The notes: generated from the letters alone by a model not told the origin. A stretch of DNA of 37,463 bases from an uncultured Veillonellaceae bacterium (GCA_945949525.1 CAMFES010000008.1:1-37463), one strand, 5' to 3'; shown: positions 14,701 through 23,981, counted from the first letter of the stretch. A program made the numbers and translations.

Positions 14701-15250
14701 TTATGACTCCTTTACCTACAATGTTTATCAGCTTTTGTGCGAGCTGGGGGCAGAGGTGGAGGTTGTCCGCAATGATAAAATCACCGTCAGTCAGGTGGAA
14801 GGGCGGAAATACAGCGGTATCGTAATTTCTCCGGGGCCGGGTGTTCCGGCAGAATCGGGGATTACGGAGGAGCTGATAGATGCCATGAAGGGCCGGGTGC
14901 CTATCCTTGGCATCTGCCTTGGCCATCAGGCCATCGGCGAGGTCTTTGGCGGCAGGGTGGTGCGCGCCGGGGAAATCGTTCACGGCAAGACGTCGAAGCT
15001 GAAGCACAATGGTGATGGCATCTATGCCGGACTGCCCCAGGATATCGAGGTGGGGCGCTACCACTCCCTGATTGTGGAGCGGGACAGCCTGCCTGACTGC
15101 CTTGAGGTGACGGCGGAGCTGGAGAATGGCATGATTATGGGACTGCGGCACAGGGAGTACGATATTCAGGGCATGCAGTTCCACCCTGAGTCCATCCTCA
15201 CCCCTGACGGGCATGTGATGATGCAGAATTTTCTCAGCCGGGTGCTGTAG
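14681..15250 (+). CDS. trpG: Anthranilate synthase component II (glutamine amidotransferase)
   Basis: [62 protein letters not shown]; 20-bp overlap with trpE. Confidence 0.95.
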   Translation: MLLLLDNYDSFTYNVYQLLCELGAEVEVVRNDKITVSQVEGRKYSGIVISPGPGVPAESGITEELIDAMKGRVPILGICLGHQAIGEVFGGRVVRAGEIVHGKTSKLKHNGDGIYAGLPQDIEVGRYHSLIVERDSLPDCLEVTAELENGMIMGLRHREYDIQGMQFHPESILTPDGHVMMQNFLSRVL

Positions 15251-15284
15251 CTGGAAAGGGCATGAGCATCCATAAAAAATTCTA

Positions 15285-15313
15285 TTGACGCGGGCGGGTA
15301 ATTATTGTAAAAT
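15285..15313 (+). promoter_or_regulatory. Putative sigma-70 promoter upstream of ZTP-like leader
   Basis: TTGACG (15285-15290), 17-bp spacer, TAAAAT (15308-15313). Confidence 0.7.
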
Positions 15314-15317
15314 GTCT

Positions 15318-15418
15318 GTGTTCGTAAGACTGACGGAAGTGGAATTGACCACATGAATTGCGAATGAGATTATGGCCGACCGTCTGGGCAGAGGGTGCCC
15401 TGGCGGCGGCCTTTTTGT
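15318..15418 (+). promoter_or_regulatory. ZTP (pfl-motif) riboswitch with embedded terminator
   Basis: cgtaagACTGACGgaaGTGGaattgaCCACatgaattgcg...gCCGACCGTCTGGGCA matches the remembered pfl/ZTP layout (ACUGRCG + GUGG-CCAC hairpin + CCGCCUGGGCA-like 3' block). The 3' block is sequestered in a strong hairpin ggccgaccgtctgggca/tgccctggcggcggcc + ttttt. Confidence 0.82.
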
Positions 15419-15443
15419 TTGCATTTGCAAGGAGTGTGTGTTG

Positions 15444-16094
15444 ATGGTGAAGGAAAATGGCAGGCTTTTCGTCAGCGCGGTGCTGGCAGGTATGTGTATT
15501 GCTTTGGGCGGTACGGTTTTTTTGCGGCTGAAGGATGCTTTTACTGGCGGCAACGTGGTGGGGGCTATACTCTTTACAGTGGGGCTCTTCGTGGTGTGTA
15601 CCAGGGGCTATGCCCTATTTACCGGCAAGGCGTGCTATATTTTTGATAACCCGCCGGGATATCTTGGCAGGCTGGTGCTGATCTGGCTGGGGAACTTGGT
15701 TGGCACGGGATTTTTTGCCCTCATGGAGCGCATGACCTCTATCTGCGGGGACAGCGGCATAGATGCCGTGGCGGCGGGGCTGGTGGCCGCCAAGGTGGCC
15801 AATACCGGCGTGTCACTGGTGATTTTGGGGGCATTGTGCAACATTTTTATTTTTATTGCCGTCAACGGCTATGCCAAAAATCCTCATGAAATCGGCAAGT
15901 ATCTGGCACTGTTTCTGGGGGTGACCTGCTTTATCCTATGCGGTTCGGAGCATAGTGTGGCGGATATGTACTACTGGTGGGTGTCGGGCTGTATGCTCTC
16001 GGAGCCTGGAACTGCCTTTATTTGCCTGATGTATATTTCCGTGGGAAATATTCTGGGGGGCGTGCTGTTTCCACTGCTGGAAAGATATATATGA
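15444..16094 (+). CDS. Formate/nitrite transporter (FNT) family protein
   Basis: AGMCIALGGTVFLRL..., VGAILFTVGLFVVCTRGYALFTGKACYI, LVLIWLGNLVGTG; multi-TM. The ORF as given from 15372 runs through the riboswitch terminator; ATG 15444 with aaggag upstream is the likelier start. Confidence 0.85.
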   Translation: MVKENGRLFVSAVLAGMCIALGGTVFLRLKDAFTGGNVVGAILFTVGLFVVCTRGYALFTGKACYIFDNPPGYLGRLVLIWLGNLVGTGFFALMERMTSICGDSGIDAVAAGLVAAKVANTGVSLVILGALCNIFIFIAVNGYAKNPHEIGKYLALFLGVTCFILCGSEHSVADMYYWWVSGCMLSEPGTAFICLMYISVGNILGGVLFPLLERYI

Positions 16095-16119
16095 CGGCGA
16101 AGATTCGCAGATGAGAAGG

Positions 16120-16153
16120 GACAGGCTCTCCTTACGGGGGCTTGTCTTTTTTT
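16120..16153 (+). terminator. Rho-independent terminator after FNT gene
   Basis: gacaggctc...gggcttgtc stem followed by ttttttt. Confidence 0.8.
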
Positions 16154-16246
16154 ATGAAAATATTTTCGTCAGCGGAAAACATGTCGGAGGCAGAAGGTGC
16201 TATAATAACAGCATAGAAATTTTTACACTCTGAGGGGGATTGAAAA

Positions 16247-17176
16247 GTGATTTTAGTAATAAACCTGAATGCTTCAGTAGACAAGCGGTATCGCATGGCA
16301 GACTTGGTCAAGGGCGAGGTAATGCGCGCCGCCGAGGTTGATAACACTCCGGGCGGCAAGGGCCTGCATGTGGCGAATGTGGCCACCATTCTGGGGGAGG
16401 ACTGCATCGCTACCGGCTATCTGGGCGGTAAAAGCGGTGAGTTCATCGGTGAAAAGCTGAAGGACTATGGCATCAACCAGGATTTTGTCAGGGTGGCAGG
16501 TGAAACCCGTTCCTGCCTGGCGATTATTACCGACGATGGTGCCCAGACGGAGATTCTTGAGCCGGGGCCTGTGATTTCGGCAGAGGAACAGGAAGCCTTC
16601 ATGGCAAAGTACAGGGAGCTTCTGGCCAAGGCCAGCGTGGTGGTGGCCTCCGGCAGTATGCCGCAGGGGCTGCCAAAGGATTTTTATGCCAGGCTGATTG
16701 CCATGGCCAAGGAGGAGCGTAAGCCGTTCCTGCTGGATACCAGCGGCGAGGCGCTGGTGAAGGGAATGGCGGCCAAGCCTTATTTTATCAAGCCGAATAC
16801 AGATGAGATCCGCGCCATCAGGGGAACTGATATCGCCTCCGATGAGGATGTGATAAGAGAGGTACAGCGCTTTATGGCAGAGGGCATAAAGCTGCCGGTG
16901 GTTTCGCTGGGAGCAAGAGGCTCCATAGCAGGCTACAACCAGCATGTGTACAGGATTACTGTGCCAAAGATTCAGTGCAAAAACCCTGTAGGCTCCGGTG
17001 ATTCCTTTGTGGCAGGAGTTGCCGTAGGATTGGAGCGTGGCATGTCTGTAGAGGATATTCTAAGTCTGGGCGCAGCCTGCGGTACCGCCAATGCCATGGA
17101 GGATGAAAGCGGCTTCGTGCGCAGGGAAATCGTAGATGACCTGTTTAACAAAATTGCAATTGAACAGCTGGCATAA
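16247..17176 (+). CDS. 1-phosphofructokinase family hexose kinase (PfkB/ribokinase superfamily)
   Basis: MILVINLNASVDKRYRM, NTPGGKGLHVANVATILG, VASGSMPQGLP, FIKPNTDEI, NPVGSGDSFVAGVAVGLERG (PfkB signature). GTG start. Confidence 0.85.
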   Translation: MILVINLNASVDKRYRMADLVKGEVMRAAEVDNTPGGKGLHVANVATILGEDCIATGYLGGKSGEFIGEKLKDYGINQDFVRVAGETRSCLAIITDDGAQTEILEPGPVISAEEQEAFMAKYRELLAKASVVVASGSMPQGLPKDFYARLIAMAKEERKPFLLDTSGEALVKGMAAKPYFIKPNTDEIRAIRGTDIASDEDVIREVQRFMAEGIKLPVVSLGARGSIAGYNQHVYRITVPKIQCKNPVGSGDSFVAGVAVGLERGMSVEDILSLGAACGTANAMEDESGFVRREIVDDLFNKIAIEQLA

Positions 17177-17203
17177 GATAAGATAAAATAAAATACAAAT
17201 ACA

Positions 17204-17251
17204 GAAAAACATCCCTGTTGCTTTCTTGTGGGAAGCGGCAGGGATGTTTTT
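17204..17251. terminator. Bidirectional terminator between convergent kinase and rqcH genes
   Basis: aaaaacatccctg...cagggatgttttt inverted repeat with A-run and T-run flanks. Confidence 0.8.
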
Positions 17252-17266
17252 AGTTCTTACATAGAA

Positions 17267-19021
17267 TCATGCGTCCTGCAGAAGTACGGCTTGCAGGGCA
17301 TCCTGTTCAGGCGTAACGTATAATGTCGTCTGATTGGTAAAAATGACAAAGCCGGGCTTTGCGCCGGAAGGTTTCTTGACAAAACGGGCGCGGGTATAGT
17401 CCACAGGCACCTTTGATGAGCCCTTTGCCTTGGAAAAATGCACAGCCAGATAGCTGGCCAGCAGCAGGGTTTCCTCGGCGGGGTCAGCTCCGTCACAGCG
17501 GAGGATTACATGGGAGCCGGGGATGTTCTGGGTATGCAGCCAGATATCTCCCGGACGGGCGGTCCGGAAGGTCAGCCTGTCATTCTGATAGTTGTTTTTG
17601 CCCACCAGGATTTTTGTGCCGTCAGGGGCGGTAAAGCTGAAGGGCTGGGACTGTTTTTCAGCGGCATGCTTTTTAGGCTTTTCCCGCAGAATGCCGCTGG
17701 CGATCAGCTCCGACTTGATATCGTTTATTTCGGCCAGGCGGGTAGAGGACTCAAGGGAGGCTTCTATGGAGGAAAGGTATTCTATATCCTCCAGACAGCG
17801 TTCCAGCTGTTGCTCCAGCAGTTCCTTTCCACGCTTCAGCTTATCGTATTTCTTGTAATAGGCCTGTACGTTTTCCACCACGGAAAGCCGCTGATCCATC
17901 CTGATGATGATATTTTCGCCGGACTCGCTGTAGATGTTTGGGACGGTGATTTCTGCATCTGCCCTGTCATGAAACTGGTACTGGTAGGTCATGAGATTGT
18001 CCGCCTTGATGCGGTATTCCTCTGCGTTGTCTGCGGCGGCAATATCGTCGCGGAGCTTTTGCACTTTGTTTTCAGCCCGGTTCAGTTCGTTCTTTACCAG
18101 CTTGCGGAAGCGGTCCTTGTCAGGAATCTGGTAGCTTCCGGTGAGGCTGGAAGCCTTGCTGAGCATTTCGCTTATGGTGCCAAAGGTCAGCGTCCTTTCA
18201 TCCGTAAGGTAGTGCAGGGGAAAGGAGGCGGTGGCGAGAGGCTTGTTGTTTCCGTCAATGACGATGGAGGCCGCGCCGCAGGGTTCGCGGAAGCTGTCGG
18301 CTATCTCTGCCAGGGAGCCTTTCAGGGAGGAGAAATCCCCCTCGTTTAGCTCATTCACAGGCATGTTGCCGGGCAGCCCCGCTCCGAAGGCGGCTTCCTT
18401 TGCCGTTACAGGGCCAAAGCCAAGGCATGTATCCAGGATGGCCTTGGAAAGCTTCATGTCACCTCTGCTCCTGATGGCCGCCATCACCTCGTCAACAGGC
18501 GTTTCCAGAAGATTCAGCTTGTCCTGCTGAGGCGGCAGTATATAGGCATCTCCCGGCAGGACGGTTCGCACGCGGCTGGAGTTTGTGCCGACCTTGCGCA
18601 GTGCGTCAATGATGACGCCGTCCTGCACCAGAATGATATTGCTGTATTTGCCCATCAGCTCGACTATCAGGGATTTGGTGATAATCTGCCCGCCGGCTGC
18701 CAGAAAATCAATATCCATCATCAGCAGCCTGTCCAGCCCGTACTGCCTTACCCCCGCGATGCGGCCTGTTTCCAGATGCTTTCTCAGCACCATGCAGAAC
18801 ATGGGCGGCTCAGGCGGGTTTTCCGGTGCCTTGTCAATCAGGTGCATGGCAGGGTTCTGGGGATTGATTGTAATATGCAGCAGGACGTTTTTGCCCGGCA
18901 GGCGCAGGGACATGACGATGGACTGCCTGTTGGGCTGATTTATTCTGTCAATGCGACCGCCTGCCACGGCCCTGTCCAGCTCTATGGCAAGGGGATGCAT
19001 TGAAATGCCGTCTAAACTCAT
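17267..19021 (-). CDS. rqcH: NFACT-family protein, RqcH/Rqc2 homolog (annotated historically as fibronectin-binding)
   Basis: MSLDGISMHPLAIELDRAVAGGRIDRINQPNRQSIVMSLR (NFACT-N), coiled-coil middle, C-terminal FTAPDGTKILVGKNNYQNDRLTFRTARPGDIWLHTQNIPGSHVILR (NFACT-R). Confidence 0.93.
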   Translation of the reverse strand: MSLDGISMHPLAIELDRAVAGGRIDRINQPNRQSIVMSLRLPGKNVLLHITINPQNPAMHLIDKAPENPPEPPMFCMVLRKHLETGRIAGVRQYGLDRLLMMDIDFLAAGGQIITKSLIVELMGKYSNIILVQDGVIIDALRKVGTNSSRVRTVLPGDAYILPPQQDKLNLLETPVDEVMAAIRSRGDMKLSKAILDTCLGFGPVTAKEAAFGAGLPGNMPVNELNEGDFSSLKGSLAEIADSFREPCGAASIVIDGNNKPLATASFPLHYLTDERTLTFGTISEMLSKASSLTGSYQIPDKDRFRKLVKNELNRAENKVQKLRDDIAAADNAEEYRIKADNLMTYQYQFHDRADAEITVPNIYSESGENIIIRMDQRLSVVENVQAYYKKYDKLKRGKELLEQQLERCLEDIEYLSSIEASLESSTRLAEINDIKSELIASGILREKPKKHAAEKQSQPFSFTAPDGTKILVGKNNYQNDRLTFRTARPGDIWLHTQNIPGSHVILRCDGADPAEETLLLASYLAVHFSKAKGSSKVPVDYTRARFVKKPSGAKPGFVIFTNQTTLYVTPEQDALQAVLLQDA

Positions 19022-19077
19022 AGCTGATGTTCCTCCTCAAATAACGCTGACTATAAGCATAACATCATACGATGTAA

Positions 19078-20367
19078 TTGGTCAATTGTATTTGTTTAGC
19101 ATTAGTGGTAAAATGGTGGGGTAAATTTTGGAAAAATGAGGTGCAGACATTGAATTCGCTAAGAAAATTTGCTTCCTCCCGGGGGTGCAAGGATTTGATT
19201 GTGATGGCGATTGTGGCAGAGGCATTTTTTGTGGCACTGTCGCCATTGGCGGCGGAGGTATCACTGCTGGCCGGCTTTGCGGTCTACCTGTTCCGCTGGA
19301 AATTTGACAGGAACTATCATTACAGGAAAAGTCCTGTCTTCACGGCTATACTTGTATTTATGCTGTGCGGTGCGGCCTCGGTGCTGGTATCGCCGGATTC
19401 GGGCTTCAGCTTTTACAACTGGTACAACCTGGCTGTAGTTTACTGCATGACCTTTGTGCTGGTGACACAGAATGTCACCACCAAGGGGGAGGTCAAGTAC
19501 ATCGCCTATGCCCTTGGCTTGTCAGCGGCCATGGTGGTGGCCTATGGCTTCTTTCAGTACATATTCGGCATTGATACCAGCGAGATGAAGTGGGTGGACG
19601 GAGAGGCATTTCCGGAGCTGAGGAAAAGGGTATTTTCCACCTGGGAAAACCCCAATATCCTGGCGGCATATCTGGATATCGTCATCTGTGTATTGCTTGG
19701 CCTGTTTGCCAAGCTGGAGGACAGGAAGGTGCGTGCCTGGCTGGGGGGCGCCATGGTGGCCTGCCTGGCATGCCTGGCCATGACCTATGCCCGCGGCGCG
19801 TTCCTTACTATCGTAGTGATTCTGGCAGGCTACGGCATTATGCAGGATAAGCGTATCCTGCTGGCGGTCATTGTGGTGATAGCAGGTATCCTGTTTTTGG
19901 ACCCGGTTCTTTTGGAGCGCATGAAAACAGCTTTTTCCGTGGCCGACACATCCTCTGAAATGCGGATTGCCATGTGGGAAAGCACCCTGCAGATGATTAT
20001 GGACCATCCCCTTCTGGGCATTGGCTGGGGAGCCTACTGGATGGTGTATCCTCTCTACGATACCTATATTGTGGACGGCAGTGTGATGTTGGTACACGCC
20101 CACAACATCTACCTGAACTACCTGGCGGAGATAGGTTTGCTGGGCGGTGCGGCGTTTTTTGTCTATTTCTTCAGGTCTATGGGGGTATCGCTGTTCAATC
20201 GGCGTGTCCTGCCCAACAGGCTTATGGAGGGACTGCTGCTGGGCCTGGGCCTGGCACTGGTTTCTGTGGCGCTGAACGGACTGACGGATGATGTGCTGTT
20301 CAATATTCCTTCATCCATGCTGCTGTGGCTGATGTGCGGCCTGATATTTGCCATAAGAAGGCTGTAA
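19078..20367 (+). CDS. O-antigen ligase-like / Wzy-type multi-TM protein
   Basis: Many TM segments; ENPNILAAYLDI, ARGAFLT, HPLLGIGWGAYW...VHAHNIYLNYLAEIGLLGG are O-antigen ligase family hallmarks. True start may be TTG 19150 behind gagg. Confidence 0.8.
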   Translation: MVNCICLALVVKWWGKFWKNEVQTLNSLRKFASSRGCKDLIVMAIVAEAFFVALSPLAAEVSLLAGFAVYLFRWKFDRNYHYRKSPVFTAILVFMLCGAASVLVSPDSGFSFYNWYNLAVVYCMTFVLVTQNVTTKGEVKYIAYALGLSAAMVVAYGFFQYIFGIDTSEMKWVDGEAFPELRKRVFSTWENPNILAAYLDIVICVLLGLFAKLEDRKVRAWLGGAMVACLACLAMTYARGAFLTIVVILAGYGIMQDKRILLAVIVVIAGILFLDPVLLERMKTAFSVADTSSEMRIAMWESTLQMIMDHPLLGIGWGAYWMVYPLYDTYIVDGSVMLVHAHNIYLNYLAEIGLLGGAAFFVYFFRSMGVSLFNRRVLPNRLMEGLLLGLGLALVSVALNGLTDDVLFNIPSSMLLWLMCGLIFAIRRL

Positions 20368-20400
20368 ATTTTTGTAAAACCTTGGATTCTGACGGGAGTT

Positions 20401-21198
20401 GTGGAGAAAATGAAAATAGAGCTGGATTGTGATGCGCCGATAGGCGTAATGGATAGCGGCATGGGAGGTATCAGTGTATTGCGTGAGCTGGTCCGCCTGC
20501 TGCCCAATGAGAATTTCATTTTTTATGGAGATTCTGCCCATGCGCCCTATGGAAGCCGCAGTAACGATGAAATATATAATATGACGGAAAATGTGATACA
20601 CAGGCTGCTGGAGGAGGGGGTCAAGGCGGTGGTCATTGCCTGCAATACAGCCAGCAGTGTAGCAGGCGCAAAGCTCCGCGAAGAGTATCCGGAGCTTCCC
20701 ATAGTGGCCATAGAGCCTGCCCTGAAGCCTGCTGTTATCGGGTGTCCCGGTGGCAGGGTGGTGGTACTGGCAACGGAGGCCACATTGCGCGAAAAAAAAT
20801 TCGCCGGGCTTTTGGACGAGTGGAAAGCCAAGGCGGAGATAGTCAAGCTGCCCCTGCCGGGACTGCCTGAGTTTGTGGAACGGGGTGAGCTGGATTCGCC
20901 ACGGCTCAGGCAGTTTTTGCAGGGCTATTTTGCGGGTCTTGGCGACAGGCCTGCAGACGGAGTGGTGCTGGGATGCACCCATTATCCTTTCGTCAGAAGG
21001 GTGATCGCGGAGCTTTTGGGACCACAGGTGAAGGTCTTTGACGGGGCGGCAGGCACGGCGCGCCAGCTTCGCCGCCGCCTCCATAGCCGGCAGCTTTTGA
21101 GCGGACGGCGGCAGCCGGGCAGCATCAGATGGCTGAACAGCAGCCCGGAGCCTGAGATGATAGAGCTGTCACAAAAGCTCTTTGCAATAGATATATAG
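20401..21198 (+). CDS. murI: Glutamate racemase
   Basis: IGVMDSGMGGISVLREL, FIFYGDSAHAPYGSRS, VVIACNTASSVA, VVLGCTHYPFV. GTG 20401 or ATG 20410 start. Confidence 0.94.
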   Translation: MEKMKIELDCDAPIGVMDSGMGGISVLRELVRLLPNENFIFYGDSAHAPYGSRSNDEIYNMTENVIHRLLEEGVKAVVIACNTASSVAGAKLREEYPELPIVAIEPALKPAVIGCPGGRVVVLATEATLREKKFAGLLDEWKAKAEIVKLPLPGLPEFVERGELDSPRLRQFLQGYFAGLGDRPADGVVLGCTHYPFVRRVIAELLGPQVKVFDGAAGTARQLRRRLHSRQLLSGRRQPGSIRWLNSSPEPEMIELSQKLFAIDI

Positions 21199-21280
21199 CG
21201 TCCGGCCCAAAGTCGGCGTCCGGGCAAAGTAAGTATTTGGGCAAAGTAAGTATTCGGCTAAAGTAAGCATTTGGGCAAGA
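21198..21280. repeat. Degenerate ~17-18 bp tandem repeat array in convergent intergenic region
   Basis: gcgtccggcccaaagtcg / gcgtccgggcaaagtaag(tatt) / tgggcaaagtaagtatt / cggctaaagtaagcatt / tgggcaag; about 4.5 imperfect copies. Confidence 0.8.
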
Positions 21281-21283
21281 AGG

Positions 21284-21850
21284 TCAGAGGCCCACAACGC
21301 CGAGTATCAGCCCCAGCAGGCCACTGATGGCAAGCAGGCTGATAACGCCCATTTTGCGGCGGACAGCCGCAAAGGCCAGCACCAGAATAATGATGCCCTT
21401 GGCATCAACGGCACTGATATCCTCCGGCAGTGTTTCCACGTTCCAGATGGAGAGGTAAAGGAAGCTCAGTCCTGCCACCAGCATGAGGGCCACCACGGCC
21501 GGTCTTAGTCCGTTCAGAATACCCTTGATAGCGCTGATATCGCCGTATTTTTTCAGCAGCCAGGTGACACCCAGGCAGAGAATCAGGGACGGGGTTACAA
21601 AGCCTACTGTAGCCGCTATGGAGCCAGGTATGCCTGCAATCTTTGTACCGGCAAAGGTGGCGGCGTTGATGCCGATAGGCCCCGGCGTCATCTGTGAAAT
21701 GGTGAAAATATCAATAAACTCGCTCATGGTGAGCCAGTGATAGCCGTCTACCACTGCAGCCTGAATCCACGGCATGGAGGCGTAGCCGCCGCCGATGCAG
21801 AACAGGCCGATTTTGCAGAATTCCCAATAAAGCAACAAGCAGATATCCAT
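21284..21850 (-). CDS. Chromate transporter (ChrA-type, single-domain half)
   Basis: FCKIGLFCIGGGYASMPWIQ, ISQMTPGPIGINAATFAGTKIAGIPGSIAATVGFVTPS. Confidence 0.88.
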   Translation of the reverse strand: MDICLLLYWEFCKIGLFCIGGGYASMPWIQAAVVDGYHWLTMSEFIDIFTISQMTPGPIGINAATFAGTKIAGIPGSIAATVGFVTPSLILCLGVTWLLKKYGDISAIKGILNGLRPAVVALMLVAGLSFLYLSIWNVETLPEDISAVDAKGIIILVLAFAAVRRKMGVISLLAISGLLGLILGVVGL

Positions 21851-21865
21851 ATTTATCCAGCCTCC

Positions 21866-22450
21866 TTAGTTGTATTTTGCATCACGCAGCAGCAAAAGGC
21901 CAATGGCGGCATCTGCCAGTACGCAGTACATGAGGTTTACATCGAAAGCCAGCACCGCAATCATGGTGCCGAGAAAAATCAGGATGGGCAGTGCCAGCTG
22001 TTTTTTGAACAGCTTCTTTACCAGATTAAAGACAACGTTGATGATGATGGCGGTGGCACCGCACTGCATGCCCTTCAGCAGAAGCTGTATGTACTGGTTG
22101 TGGGCGAAAAGGTCATAAAAATATGCGATGATGGTCATGGTGATCAGCGGCGGCAGGATGGTAGCCAGCAGCGTCACCAGCGTGCCGGAGAGGCCTGACA
22201 TGCGGTAGCCCAGCATGATGGCGGCATTGACGGCCATCACGCCGGGCATGGACTGGGCAATGGCCACGATGTCCAGGGTTTCCTTGTCATCAAGCCAGCC
22301 GTATTCATCGACGAATTTCACTTTTAGCAGAGGTATGATGACCATGCCGCCGCCTACAGTGAAGGCGCTGATGAGAAAGGTGCTTTTGAACAGTATCCAG
22401 TAGAAGCGGCCGCTGCCGGGTCTGATTGTTAGATTTTGCATATCAGGCAT
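21866..22450 (-). CDS. Chromate transporter (ChrA-type, single-domain half)
   Basis: FKSTFLISAFTVGGGMVIIPLLKVKFVDEYGWL, IAQSMPGVMAVNAAIMLGYRMSGLSGTLVTLLATILPP. Confidence 0.88.
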   Translation of the reverse strand: MPDMQNLTIRPGSGRFYWILFKSTFLISAFTVGGGMVIIPLLKVKFVDEYGWLDDKETLDIVAIAQSMPGVMAVNAAIMLGYRMSGLSGTLVTLLATILPPLITMTIIAYFYDLFAHNQYIQLLLKGMQCGATAIIINVVFNLVKKLFKKQLALPILIFLGTMIAVLAFDVNLMYCVLADAAIGLLLLRDAKYN

Positions 22451-22604
22451 AAAAAATTCCTCCTAGATTTGTAATTTTCATTTACCAAATCTATTATATC
22501 ATTTTCAGAATTCATAGCAAATTTTTATAGTATTTTAGCTTCAAAAGTGGTATTATTATTACAATTTACAGGATTCTGCAAGGAAAGGTTGTGTTAAGTG
22601 GACA

Positions 22605-23981
22605 ATGAACGAGCCGAAAATGAACAGAGGGCTGAAAAATCGCCATCTGCAGCTGATTTCGCTAGGGGGAATCATTGGCAGCGGGTATTTTTTAGGAACT
22701 GGATATGTACTTGAAAAGGCGGGTCCGGCAGCAATACTTTCGTATCTGCTGGGCGGCGCCATTGTGCTGTGTGTGATGCTGTGTCTGGCTGAGCTGGCTG
22801 TGGCTGAGCCGATAGCAGGTTCCTTCGTTACCTACGCGCGCAAATATATTGGACCCACCTGGGCCTGCGGCGTAGGCTGGACCTATTGGATGACCTGGGT
22901 TTCCTACGTTCCCTCGGAGATGATAGCCGCGGGGATTATCATGAACAATTTTGTCCCCCAGATTAGTCAGCTGTGGTGGGCGGTGCTTTTTGGGCTGCTT
23001 GTTACCATTGTCAACTTATTTCATGTGGATAAATTTGGTGAGAGCGAGTTCTGGCTGGCCATCATCAAGATAATCGCCCTGATTGCCTTCAGCATAGTGG
23101 GGGCCTTGATTGTCTTTGGCATTATCGGCGATGGGGGATATCTGGGCAGCAGCATTTTTCTGGGCAGCGGCGGCTTTGCCCCTCACGGCTACTGGTCCAT
23201 TATCCTGACCATGACCATTATTCTGGTGAACTTTCAGGGGACGGAGATCATCGGCCTGGCTGCCGGTGAGTGCAAGAATCCGGAGAAGAGCATACCTCTG
23301 GCTGTGCGCAATGTAACCTGGCGCATTATCGCCCTGTATATTATTCCTATTTCCGTGCTGATTTCCATCCTGCCCTGGGACAAGGCCGGGCTGGATGACA
23401 GCGTGTTTGCCGTGGCTATGGCGAACTATGGCTTTGAGCGGTTCAGCGCGCTGTTTGCCTTTGTGGTGCTGACGGCGGCCCTGTCCTGCTCCAACTCAGG
23501 CCTGTACGGTACCAGCCGTGCCATGTACTCGCTGGCTACCCTGGGCATGGCGCCAAGATGCTTTGCAGAGCTGAACAGGAACGGCATGCCGAAAAATGCT
23601 GTGCTGGTGTCCATTATTTCCTGCTGGTTCATCATCCTGCTGTACAGCTTTGATGCCAGCGCAACGGTGTATACGTACCTTTTGGCCTTGTCCGGCTTTA
23701 CCGGGGCCATCGCCTGGATATCCATCTGCTGGAGCCAGTATCGCTTTCGCAGGCAGGCGGTGGAGGAGGGGACTTTTGACGGCCTCAAATACAAGACACC
23801 GCTGTTTCCTTATGTAACGCTGTTCGGCATTTGGGCGCAGGTATTCTGCCTGGTGTTGCTGGCCTTTGAGCCGGATCTGCGGGAAAGCCTGCTGGTGGGC
23901 GTGCCTTTCCTGGTGGTGCCTATGGCGGTCTACAGGATACGTCAGTGGAAGCTGAGGCGGGCGCTGGTATCCTCCAACTGA
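22605..23981 (+). CDS. Amino acid permease (APC superfamily)
   Basis: NRGLKNRHLQLISLGGIIGSGYFLGTGYVLEKAGPAAILSYLLGG; ~12 TM; FQGTEIIGLAAGECKNPEKSIPLAVRNV. Confidence 0.92.
   Translation: MNEPKMNRGLKNRHLQLISLGGIIGSGYFLGTGYVLEKAGPAAILSYLLGGAIVLCVMLCLAELAVAEPIAGSFVTYARKYIGPTWACGVGWTYWMTWVSYVPSEMIAAGIIMNNFVPQISQLWWAVLFGLLVTIVNLFHVDKFGESEFWLAIIKIIALIAFSIVGALIVFGIIGDGGYLGSSIFLGSGGFAPHGYWSIILTMTIILVNFQGTEIIGLAAGECKNPEKSIPLAVRNVTWRIIALYIIPISVLISILPWDKAGLDDSVFAVAMANYGFERFSALFAFVVLTAALSCSNSGLYGTSRAMYSLATLGMAPRCFAELNRNGMPKNAVLVSIISCWFIILLYSFDASATVYTYLLALSGFTGAIAWISICWSQYRFRRQAVEEGTFDGLKYKTPLFPYVTLFGIWAQVFCLVLLAFEPDLRESLLVGVPFLVVPMAVYRIRQWKLRRALVSSN

Noticed and set aside
17438-18349. 303-aa plus-strand ORF antisense to rqcH
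   Set aside because: Fully inside the well-supported minus-strand rqcH gene; no family resemblance.
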